Shown here in pieces: positions 1-11,038 of a stretch of DNA of 64,000 nt (its first letter is position 1; every line of letters starts with the position of its first letter). Below the pieces are notes generated by a model, which worked only from the letters and a program-made list of their open reading frames with translations, did not search any database and had not been told where the DNA came from. Position numbers and translations under genes: made by a program. Source of the stretch: Nipponacmea schrenckii (taxonomy: Eukaryota; Mollusca; Gastropoda; Lottiidae); contig JAUJPP010000005.1 of assembly GCA_030562195.1 (NCBI GenBank), forward strand, positions 27,391,106 to 27,455,105, in the 5' to 3' direction.

Positions 1-72
1 CATGGCATTGCCCGTCTTTATTAGCCCATAAGGTGCAGAAGAGTAGGACGTAAAACTCCGTTCATTTCATTT
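1..72 (+). repeat. Dispersed 70-bp repeat, copy 1
   Basis: The first ~70 bases recur almost letter for letter at 52413-52484, with one mismatch before the two sequences diverge. The window starts inside the match, so it may extend further left. Its nature is unknown. The other copy lies about 0.6 kb upstream of the MOV10-type start codon. Confidence 0.85.
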
Positions 73-1336
73 CCTTTCTGATGCATACACACTTACTGGC
101 TAAGTTTGAGAACTGAGATTTTATGTTCATTCTCAATAGTATTTTCTTAATAAACAGAACATGTGGTTAAAAGAAGCAGTATTTGTAAGAACAAACCTTA
201 AAATCAGGATCATAACCTATTTATATCAAATGGTTATGAAATTTTTTCTACCTGTGCAGCTTTTTGCAGAACATGAAATGTTGAATAGAATTTACTGTTT
301 TAAAAATTTGTTATATCCTGTGGTGCGATGTATATATGAGCAACATTTATTTAACATTTATTTGGTGACTGTCTGATTCAGGACTCTTGTAATGTGCTGA
401 TGTTAACATGTATACTGATTGTTGATAAATAATGATATATATGGTTGTATTTGTAAGAGAATTATATGACTGGCAATATAATAATGTATAGTTAAATTAA
501 AAGAGAGACATGATTCGATGTAGGATGACTTTTGACTAATTAAAGATTCAGATTCAATCAAACTTTAGTCTGTTTGCTTTCAAAAAGACAACTAACAGTA
601 GATTAACACAAGAATATCAGGTGTGCTAAGTAATAACTAATGAGATATTGTGTGATAGTGTATGTAGGTGGAACAGGTGCATGTTGAAATGACCTAGTTG
701 AAATAATTAACAGTTTAAAATATGCATCATTAATTCACTTCACTCATCCTCTTGTCAATATATTTACATTAAATTTGTTTGATATTAGCTACTTAATGCC
801 ATAATTACAGACTGTGTCCTCTTCAAAAATAAACTATTGAGACCAACTATGTTTAGATATCCAGAAAACTAAGTGAAAAAAAAGAGTGTTGTAGAAAATG
901 AAAATCGTTTTTGTTAACATTTATGGTTTTGGTATACCATGAAATTGTTAATCTTTGTGAGGGATCATTTAAATCATTAATCTTTGTGAGGGATACTTTT
1001 ACATCCCTATGCAAAATGAAACACAATTTAGTATTGTGAGTAAAGTTAGTTGATTTAGGTCTGTCTATTAGGATATCGATTATCGCATCAAAAACAAGCC
1101 AATGAATATGCTTCAAATGTTCACAAATAATTTCACAGTAACTATATTTTAATTCTGTAATCAATATCTGAAATCTCAAATGAGTTTTTGAAACCAAATG
1201 TTTTTGACTAATTTGACTTACACTGTGTAAATATGTTTTTTCTTTATGGTTCATGTTGATCATTAGATACTGGTTTTCTAAGAGAGTTTGTATCTTTATT
1301 ATAATGAACTAATGGAGTTATGTTTCTGTTTTACAG
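73..1336. other. Non-coding, probably intron of the Rho GEF gene
   Basis: No exon was recognised. The stretch ends in a TTTTACAG acceptor for the first recognised Rho GEF exon, so it is probably intron. A short internal duplication (TTAATCTTTGTGAGGGAT) is seen near 950 and 978. Reading frames here are short and show no family resemblance. Confidence 0.6.
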
Positions 1337-4300
1337 GAAGAGTTCAACAGTTGATGAGAAATCTGTTTATTCATCATCTTCCTCATCCTCAGCCACATCA
1401 TATTGTGATAATGATGATTTAGAGAGTATAGTACCACTTAGTTCTCAAACACATCTGATACCTGATGATACTTATTATCTAGAGCCTGTAAGTGTTTTCT
1501 TAGCAAACCCAATAATTATTAATTGTGTCTAAAGTTGTCCTGTTTTAACTTGAGAGGTTATCTAAAATTTGTATGTTTATTGGGACACTGATAGCATCAA
1601 TTTACACTATTCCAATTATAAATCAGTAATCTATGATTCATGGAAATTTCATCAAACACTTAGTTTTAAATGGATTTGCAGGAACCACAGACATCTGATA
1701 TTGGAATGTGCAAATTGATGCTATCAGTGACCGTGATACACATATATTTTTATTTTGCCTCTGTTTACAATCACTTTGAATAGAATGTGAAAATTTTTAA
1801 CATGGTTGATTTAATGATATACATACAGTTTATTTTATGTAACCATAAATTTTTTTAGGATGATGAACAGGTATATGGAAGTCATGGTCGTACTAGGTAT
1901 TCTACTAAGTTTGACCAGGAACCATTATATCAGTACTATACAAAAGAGAAAGTCATAAAAGCAACTCATCAGAAATGTCTTGAAAGTGATGATGATGATA
2001 ATAATGCTGATCAAGGAAGTGAAGATGGTGGGTTATTTTCCAGTCTTGTAAATATCATTATTCCCATACAATGTCATAAAATAGTTGTTTGAACCTGAGC
2101 AGCTGTTCAATCTGCATTTAATATTTCTGATATAATCTGATATTTGTAATCAATTCATAGCATATATCATTCATAAACATTTTTTGAAATTTCCATTTGA
2201 ACCCTTTAACATCATGATTATAGTCAATGTTTTCAATTTCTTTCTCCAATTGCTGCTAATAGTTGGTAAGAGAAATAGAAAGGGTAAGGTTGTTGTTGTA
2301 ATCACAATTTTGTAGGACATACTCTGTTATCACTTTAAAAAAAATCACTCACAGTGATTTTAGTTATTTTCCAAGTTTTTACTATCTAGTCTCTGTTGAA
2401 CTGAGTATTTAATATTTCTGAATTGATTGTCCACATTTCTTTAACCTCTTAACTTTATTATTAAAACAACTTAATTCTGTTTAGAAATGTAGAAATATAA
2501 CCTGTTACTGCAGAAATGTGCAAGCTTAAATGTCATGTTTCCTTTAAGTAAACCAAGTAGTTCACTTATATATAGGTTATAACATATCATCAGTCTTTAT
2601 CTTTTTAAAAACACAAAGGCATTTTGTGAGAATATTCTTCAATAAAATTAAACCTATATTCTAGAAAAATGTTACAAAAAGAAACCTATTCTTATAACCT
2701 GCATAATGAACAAATATGTACATGTATATATGTTAACAGCTTACTACAAACAGGTTTTCTAACTAGACATTTGAAGAAATCATGACAATGTGAAATGAAA
2801 TTTATATATTCTTGTTCTTATAAAGGTGATCGTATCTATGAAGATGTAGGTTTTAATGAAGTAGAAGAAACTAAGAAGAATTCTGATAGCAGTCTCCTTA
2901 AACCTCGAATATCTTTTGAGAAAGGAGGTTCCTTACACAGAGCTCTTTGGTGTGAGATGCCTGAAGTAAGTACAAGCTGTTATTTCAATTTTTTCTTAAG
3001 CAACCACTATTGTTTTAACTTCTTACTCATTGCTGTAAACAAAAATAATAAAAATTTAAAATCATTATTTATATTTCAGGTGAAAAAGAGTGGTATTTTA
3101 GATAAAATGTCTGACAAAGATAAGAAAATTCAAGAAGCTATGTTTGAAATTATTACTTCAGAAGCATCCTATTTAAAAAGTTTAAACGTAGTGATAAATG
3201 TTTTCCTGTTTTCACAAGAATTTTCCGCTGATCATTCAGATCGCTGTGTTGTTACTAAACGTGAAAGAACTGTATTATTTTCAAATATTGGAGCTATAAG
3301 AGACACTAGTGAAAAGTAAGTGTTCGGATGTTTTATAGTTATTATAGTTTTCAGAAAATTTGCAGTATACTATGGAAGGAAATGATCTATTTTCTTAAGG
3401 TTATGTAAAATAGGTTGGAGTTTGTAAAATTTTGTTTGTGCTTGGAGAATAACAGTGTGCAGGTATATTTTAGATCCAAATTAGAAGACCCAAATTTCTT
3501 AATCTTTCATTTAAAGGATTTACCTTCTTGTAAGTTAATGGTGGTCCATGTAACTTGATCTTCAACGTAAATATGATTATACTGTACATGTAAATGTATT
3601 TTGTATGTTTCCTAGGTTTTTAGCTGATCTAGAAGATAGATGGAAGGAATCGTGTATATTAAAAGATATCTGTGATATTATTTATTCTCATGCTTCACGC
3701 AATTTTGAACCATATATAAGATACTGTAGTAACCAGAAATTCCAGACTAAAGCCTTAGATATTCTTAAGTATGTCAAACCAATTTTTTGATCTACTTATT
3801 TAGTCATCTGTCACATGTATTCTGTTAGAACTTCCTCTTTTTTTTATATTGAAAGCTTTGCAAGGTTTTTTCCATACTCATCCATTTTGTGACATAGTGA
3901 CATGCACACAGACCACAAAGACTTTGTTACTGACATAGGTCAGTAATATGTAAGCGAAATGGAAATTTTAAACCAATTGAAAATTTGACATTTATGAAAG
4001 GATTTGGTTCTTTTCGTGCTTTTTTTTAGGACTTTTGTATGACAAAGAGCTTTAAAATTGTAACAAATTGAGCTTGTGACATAAATAATCAGTAAATAAA
4101 TGTAATTAATGTTCAGCAAGGTTAATTTTATTCTTGTGTGATTTAATACTGAATCGATACCATTAATTTTTGCAGGAAAAAGGCAGATTATCAGGAAGCT
4201 GTTCGTCGTTTGGAATCTAATCCAGAGTGCCAAAATCTGCCGATGTCTTCATTTTTACTGTTACCCATGCAGAGAATAACTCGTCTTCCTCTATTAGTGG

Positions 4301-7300
4301 ATGCTATCTGTCATAGATTAGAACCTGGTACCACTCTACATAAATCAGCATCTAGAGCATTAGATACCTTAAATAAGGTAAAAACTTTAACAAAAACAAT
4401 ATTCTCGACTTCACAGTTCAATACAAACCTCACTTGTTAAATCATTGACTACAGAAAATGGTATTATCTTGTATGTTCAAGAAGTTATTCGATTTTTACA
4501 CACACATATATAAAATGTCATTAGTATTTCTGGATATGCACCATGAACATTTATCTTTTCTTTGTTCAGAGATAGTGATGTATTGTTACTGATAAAAATT
4601 AATTTTATGTTAATTTTTCACTCAAGATTTTATTTTTTAATCAATATATGTGAACAAATAAGTTATATTCATGTAAAACATGATAAATTATGACTTCTAT
4701 TGTAGCTGGTAAAGAGATGTAATGAAGGTGCTAAAAAGATGCAACAAGCAGAAGAAATGTGTCAAATAGCTAGTCAATTAGATTTCTCTCGAGTAAAGGT
4801 AAGCAATGGACAACTTTACTTTTAACATCTGTTGCAACCTTTTGAACTGATGATTCTTAATACTAGAACCTAAGACTAAGCACTAGTTTTGGTACCGGTA
4901 CATTCTCTTTTTTGATGGTGATGCATGTTATTTTCAGAACCCCAAAATATTTGATTAATGATCACTTTACTTCTTAATATAGATCAATGTTGTATAGCCT
5001 GATGCATTGAATTTAAAAAATCATTGTTATTGTTATCAGTTTATATTTTTATGGCCTTTTCTTTTAACATAAACTTTTAGGAATTCCCTATTCGCTCTGC
5101 ATCGCGATATTTAGTAAAGAAAGGCGATTTAGTCAGAGTAATCAATGATGGTAGTAGAATGCCATTTGGTAAAAAGAGTGGCACGAAACACAATGTAACT
5201 CTATATCTGTTTAATGATATCATGATACTGACCAAGAAAAAAGGGTATGTTGTTATTAAAGAATATTTCAGTCTTAATTGAACCTTTCTTGATTCCAATG
5301 TATATTGTTATTTATTAGCTTAGTTATTATTTTTTTGTAGTATTATTCTTTGTTGTGACATAATGCATATAGTTCCCTTAAATTATCAAATATTTACACA
5401 CGATTATCTGTTGCAGCAACCAGTTTGTGGTAACCAATTACTGTCAACGTAATTCAATACATGTAGAAACTATCGATAATATAGAGAAATGTCCCCATTT
5501 ACCGTTTGGGGTACCTAGTGGTTGCAGAAATTTATTTTTGATGGTTATGTTAGAGAATAATGAAGATAAACAAATGGAAATGGTCTTATCATGCAATTCA
5601 CCGTAAGTAACTATATTTAAGCAATGGAATTTAATTCAGATTTTCCGACCTTGAAACTATCATCTAACTATGATCTTATATTTATACCCTGTCCTAAACT
5701 TATTGAAACACCAAGTGCAAAAGTTAAGCAATGCTTTGCTATTCTCATTTATCAAATGCTGTATTATGTGTTGTATGTTACATCATATAATATAGTTGGA
5801 CACAATTTTATGGATAACAATCACTTAATTAAATAACTTGCAAGTTAACATCCGGAAAGACATTTAAGTGACTAAAATATGTCTATATATTTCTATGATG
5901 TTGAAATATCTGGAATATGATTTTACCATTTAGAGTGAAATACCATATAAGTTCAATTACAACCAGTTAAAGCACAGCTAAGCACTTGCCACACCCTTAT
6001 AAAAATGGAAAGATCAACAAAATTAATTTGATCTGTTTATTTATGACATCAATAATTATAGGAGTGATAGAACACGTTGGATAGATGCTGTTACATCCTC
6101 TAAGAATGTTGATGATTCTGATAAAGTTTATGAGGAATGGGGTAAGTTAAATAAATCATATGTTTCAATGTAGATTAACCAAAAAATCCAGTGTTACTAT
6201 TATGTTATTTAGTTGCCCAGTAGATTACTGTATAGAAGAAAGTATCTACTTTGTCAGTGTATAAAGAAATAAATATGTTGTTAATTGTCCACATGTTCAA
6301 AATGTAAAAAACTATGTTTGTTTATTGTAGATTATCTAAAAAATTCTAAATATAAAAATTGTGTTTGTTTATTGTAGATTATCTAAAAGTTCAAAATATA
6401 AAAAAAAATGTGTTTGTTTATTGTAGATTATCTAAAAGTTCAGAAAAAAAACTGTGTTTGTTTATTGTAGATTATCTAAAAGTTCAAAATGTAAAAAACT
6501 GTGTTTATTGTAGATTATCTAAAAGTTCAAAATGTAAAAAACTTTGTTTATTTTAGATTATCTAAAAGATCTAAATATAAAAACTGTGTTTGTTTATTTT
6601 AGATTATCTAAAAATTCAAAATATAAAAATTGTGTTTGTTTATTGTAGATTATCTAAAAGTTCAAAATGTAAAAAACTGTGTTTGGTTATTTTAGATTAT
6701 CTAAAAGTTCAAAATATAAAAAACTGTGTTTGTTTATGTTAGATTATCTTAAAGTTCTAAATATAAAAAACTGTGTTTGTTTATTGTAGATTATCTAAAT
6801 GTTCTAATTATAAAAAACTGTGTTTATTTATTGTAGATTGTCCACAAGTTCAGTGTATAAAGAAATATGTTGGAAGAGAATCTGATGAGTTATCATTAGA
6901 AGTGTCTGATGTTATTAATGTTCTTAAAAAATCCAAAGATGGTAAGTGTTGTTGTTTTATTTATACCCACCACTTATACCCTGAAATATTTTTTTCAAGG
7001 GCATCGGTTGGGCTAGTGTTCGAGAAAAAAATCATGTCATGAAAAAAGAAAAATGGAGTAAAAAAAATGGGTGCATAGAACCTATGTCTTCCAGTTACAG
7101 AGTTATTAGGGATTTAGTAAAACCAGTATTCACCAACCACATTATGTCATATATGGTAGGCATCACATGTTTATAGGTACATAAATAATACTGTTTGGTG
7201 AAACCAGTAGGTTTTGTGAGTTGTTGAGTTAATTACTCTTATGTCCAGACGGCAGATAATTATTATTTCTTTATATTTTGACAAAATTAAAGGAAAAGAA

Positions 7301-10173
7301 CACCCAAGAATTTTTTTAAATGGTTCGTTTTCACTAAAATTTTGATTTCTTGTAAACAGTTTCTTGTTGAGTACAGGATTAATCAACCATTTATTATGTC
7401 TACGATCTTGGTGTTGTTAAATAGATCATTCAACTACAAATATAATAAGTTCCTTTTAAAACAAGTCTACTTTTGTCAGTTTTTTCTTGAAATAGTTATG
7501 TTTTCATGGTTACCGACCAAAATATTGTTTGTTTTCTTTCAAATCCACACAAATATATATTTGCATTATAATTGCCAAGGTTATGTAGAATGGTCTATTC
7601 TTATTTTTTTTAATCCTGCATGAAAGGTTTCAAATGTCCAAATTTCCATGACATGTTTAAAGGGCTGTCAACACCTTAAAAATATTCTGCTTAACATGCA
7701 GTCTTAAAACTGAAGTGTAGGACCCCAAATCATCAACTGATGCTCAACAACTCTCAAGAAATTAGTTTTTTTCATAGAATTATTCCATTTTTTCATAATA
7801 ATAATAATAATAAACACTTTATTTTACATGGGTCAGAATTAGGCCCAATACACAAGGACATGGTCCTGTCTCACATTCAGCCCATGGGGAATACATTGGA
7901 AGAAAAAAAAAAAAAAAAAATCGAAAATACATAATACCTCAATATACAATTCATCTAAAATACTAAAAATAACATGAAGTAGCCCAACCAATGCTCTTAA
8001 TGTTAAATTTTTGTCAATTTGTTTGTTAACCATTAATTTTTTGATATGAATCTATCATATAGTACATCCACTATATTTACAGAAAAATGATTTTGAAGGT
8101 AATTAGAAAAAAACTGCTTGCTAGGCCTTTTCCTTTTCTATATCTCTTTCTTTTTAAAAAAAAAAAAAGAAATGACAAAATTTACACAATTTCAATGAAA
8201 AATCTTGTCTGTTTATGGATGATAGACAAGTTCTTTAGTAACATTATTATAAAAACATTTTACTGTACTGTATTTAATTTTGCAGATTAGAACAGTCAAA
8301 AAAAAATCATTTCAATTGATGATTGTACTTTTAGAACTATTTTGAAACTTGCTTTTATTGCCCAAATTTACTATCTCTTTTTCAAGCTTTGGATTTTAAT
8401 CTTTAGGTTACAATTGCAAAATACGTTATTATTTAGAATACAGCAGTTTTATGTTGTGTTTAATAATCAAGATGATATTTACAGTCTTTAGTACAGTACA
8501 ATTGGTTTTAATAAAAAAACAAATACTTCACCATAAATTAGATATTAGATAATAACAATTATTTAACTAGAACTCTGGGTATCCAGCCTACTACTTGGGT
8601 GAAACATTTTATATTGAAGTTGTAGTGTTTTATCGAAAAAATCTTTGTTTGTTAAAAGTTGATAAACCATTTAACGTTCCTTAGTGAAAAGACGCTTTAC
8701 TCTGATATCGTCCTTACTACCTAACCCTACCCCTATTTAATTCTACATTCCTGTACCTGTGCTTTCGAAAAATTACTTAACTGCAATACAACCTAAAATT
8801 CCTTGCAACCCTAAGTGCCTGTGCTTTTGTAACATAACTTTTCCGCAATGTTACAACCTAAACACTGTTCCTTTTACAGCAGTGGAATTGTTGTGTGGTA
8901 GGCGCTAGGGTGTAGAGGGGTTCAAATTACAAATGAATTCTATTGCCTGTACCATTGCTTCTGAGATTGGGGCCGGTCTCAGCTTTCTCCAAAAAAAAAT
9001 TGTTATTAACATTATACATCAAAAATGAGGGTATCATTGAATAGTTAGCACAAGTAACTTTTGTTTTTGGGTCACAAATAACTATAAGCCTTGTAAGTTT
9101 TGAAACTTTTTGTTTTTAGATATTTGTGAAACTGGGTGTATTTGATCCAAAATCTGAAAATAAATGAAAACAAAAAGGGAAGGTCATCCATGAAGGAGTT
9201 CTTTAAGATAAAATAGTTTTTTTTCGAATGGCTGTAAAATCTGAAGTTATCATTGCACATCAAATGTGAAGATGTTGTTAGATACAAACAACTTTTGTTT
9301 TCATCTCTAGGTCACCAAAGATCATTGTCACTAAATATGAGCCCTACTGTTTTAACAAATGATGAAAACCATATAATTAGAAAAATCTTCTTACAAACTT
9401 TTTTTAGCAATTCAATGAAGATTCTGTAGATACCAAAATCATACACATCAGTTTTAATCCTGAAGCCCTGTTTTAAATTGGAAAAAAAATTGTTTTGGTG
9501 CCCATTAATTCTAGGTCAAATATTTTCGTTTCAAATTATTTATTGGAACAATTGCAATAGTCTACAAAAAAAGTGCTTTTAAAGTGAAAATTTGTAAGTT
9601 GTAAAATTGCTGTTATGGAGCTGTTATGCCATCAAATTCTGGAATTAATATGAGTCTTAATATGCAAAAACTCTAATATACATATATTTACATCATTTCC
9701 AGGTTGGTGGAAATGCAACATTTTACATTTAAACAACAATGACCACTAATGTATTGTAGATAATCATGTCAAATCATTTGCAGTGTTTACCAAGAGTCAA
9801 AAAATAGCCTTTACAAAAAAAAAAAAAAATAAAAGAAGAAGAATACACTGAAATGAAATAGTTAACTTGGACTATCAGATAAGAAAGATGTTATAGAATT
9901 GTTTTGAAATTGTAATCTATAATTGTGTTTAACTGTATATCTTCAATGAAAATTGTAGAGTAGGTAGTTTATAAATATGAAAATGACTACTGTGTTTTTA
10001 TTGTTTTAGGAATGTTCGAAGGGGAGCGAATCCATGATGGTGAACGGGGCTGGTTTCCTGTTGATCATACAGAAGAAATTGTTAATTCACATGTTAGAGC
10101 TCGTAATCTTAAGATGCGGTATAGACTGTTGATTAAGGCTTCTGAAGAATACAAGAGAGAAAGTCGGGCTTAG
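1337..10173 (+). CDS. Ephexin-family Rho guanine nucleotide exchange factor (DH-PH-SH3), 5' partial
   Basis: Exchange factor that would load GTP on Rho-family GTPases to drive actin remodelling. Twelve exons read through in phase: 1337-1487, 1859-2027, 2826-2965, 3080-3315, 3616-3768, 4176-4377, 4706-4798, 5081-5244, 5417-5602, 6062-6141, 6837-6941, 10010-10173, giving about 613 residues. The N-terminal part is acidic and serine-rich. The family signature ALWCEMPEVKKSGIL precedes the DH domain (IQEAMFEIITSEASYLKSLN; LLPMQRITRLPLLVDAI). PH follows in exons 8-10, then SH3 (CPQVQCIKKYV, DELSLEVSDV, GERGWFP) and the tail VRARNLKMRYRLL typical of ARHGEF5/15/16/19/26/NGEF. The first exon starts mid-codon, so the true start lies upstream. 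The exon 3 acceptor is AAG, less usual than CAG/TAG. The first of the paired SH3 tryptophans reads Met. The exact paralogue cannot be fixed; ARHGEF16/26 is plausible. Confidence 0.93.
6256..6840 (+). repeat. Minisatellite built from a 3' splice site and exon edge
   Basis: About eleven copies of a 42-48 bp unit (core TTATTGTAGATTATCTAAAA, then GTTCAAAATATAAAAAACTG) fill the end of the intron before Rho GEF exon 11. The genuine acceptor TTATTGTAG and the exon start ATTGTCCACAAGTTCAGTG at 6831-6855 are the last, most intact unit. A diverged ancestral-looking copy (CAGTGTATAAAGAAATAAAT near 6256, AATTGTCCACATGTTC near 6283) lies at the head of the array. Confidence 0.9.
7797..7918 (+). repeat. 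Dispersed repeat with (AAT)n head, copy 1
   Basis: An (AAT)n run leads into ACATGGGTCAGAATTAGG and then CAGCCCATGGGG, followed by a poly-A run. Related sequence occurs at 25150-25225 and 62276-62360. The AT-triplet repeat and dispersion fit a SINE or LINE tail, but no RNA polymerase III boxes or coding part were recognised. Confidence 0.6.
7919..10009. other. Large last intron of the Rho GEF, remainder
   Basis: The rest of the 3-kb last intron. It holds poly-A and poly-T runs (near 8160 and 9817) and a slightly more GC-rich tract at 8690-8960 with repeated phrases such as CCTGTGCTTT, probably an old repeat. No exon, RNA gene or intact transposon was recognised. Confidence 0.5.
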
Positions 10174-10578
10174 ACATTGAAACCAGCATGTTGGAGATGT
10201 TGTGTTTTCTGGATCAAACAAAACCTAATAATATTCCTTCAAAAGTTAGAAATTTAGGAGTTACATTGATCCAATATATATTACAGGGGCAGTGTATATA
10301 ATAACCTTAGAACTTACATTATAATATTATACTTTGCTTTATTAATTTTGGTAGAATAATCTACAAAGTTCACATAAAATAACAGAAATATCAAAATGTG
10401 AACATATTTAATGTGTTTTTCAGTTGATATATCAAGTTACTTTCAAGTTACTTTATCATCAGAATGCTTCAATGACATGTGATGTAATTGATATATATGC
10501 TTTATTGATTCATGCTTAAATTATGGTGCTTTGAATATTCATACTACACAATAATCATACTTTATTTATAGGTATTAT

Positions 10579-11038
10579 TTAAAGGGGCCCAGGCTTGATT
10601 TTTAGGGGTCGTTTTGGGCCTTTGTTACATTTAAAAAATACCTTGAAATATACCTCAAACAAAAAATTTCACTTTTCATTTTTTTTCCGTGCTGTACGCG
10701 GCTGGTCTCCAGTCAGTCTGAAAATTGTGTGGCCTGTTGACAAGTCTACAATTGAAAATGCATTGTAGTCTATTTATATAGATGACCGCTATTGCACGAT
10801 GGGAAGGATAACTCTTTGATTATCAAGATGAACCGTTTTCCAATATGGCGGGACGTTCGTAATTTCTTAAGCCATTTTGATTTTTCAAACACGGATAATT
10901 ATGGATACACATGGATTTGAAGGCTCAAATTTCAAAGGTAAGCTCTGTAGACTATTTCTGATTAGCTAACCAAAAGATTTCATGTGTTTGAGGCTGTCGG
11001 ATGATTGTCCGAAACAAATAAAACCTGGGCCCCTTTAA
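10579..11038. mobile_element. TTAA-flanked MITE, copy A
   Basis: A 460-bp element with inverted ends, TTAAAGGGGCCCAGG on the left and its complement CCTGGGCCCCTTTAA on the right. A second member at 30096-30574 shares internal phrases such as TTTTTAGGGGTCGTTTTGGG and TGTTTGAGGCTGTCGGA. Both ends include TTAA, suggesting a TTAA target as used by piggyBac-type transposases; that assignment is inference. It has no coding capacity and lies about 400 bp past the Rho GEF stop. Confidence 0.82.

Noticed and set aside
853..1263. 136-residue minus-strand frame
   Set aside because: No family resemblance, AT-rich composition, and it lies in the probable intron of a plus-strand gene.
6359..6556. Frame with repeated VDYLKVQN-type peptides as an exon
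   Set aside because: It is the reading of the intron minisatellite; the family SH3 sequence continues only from 6837.
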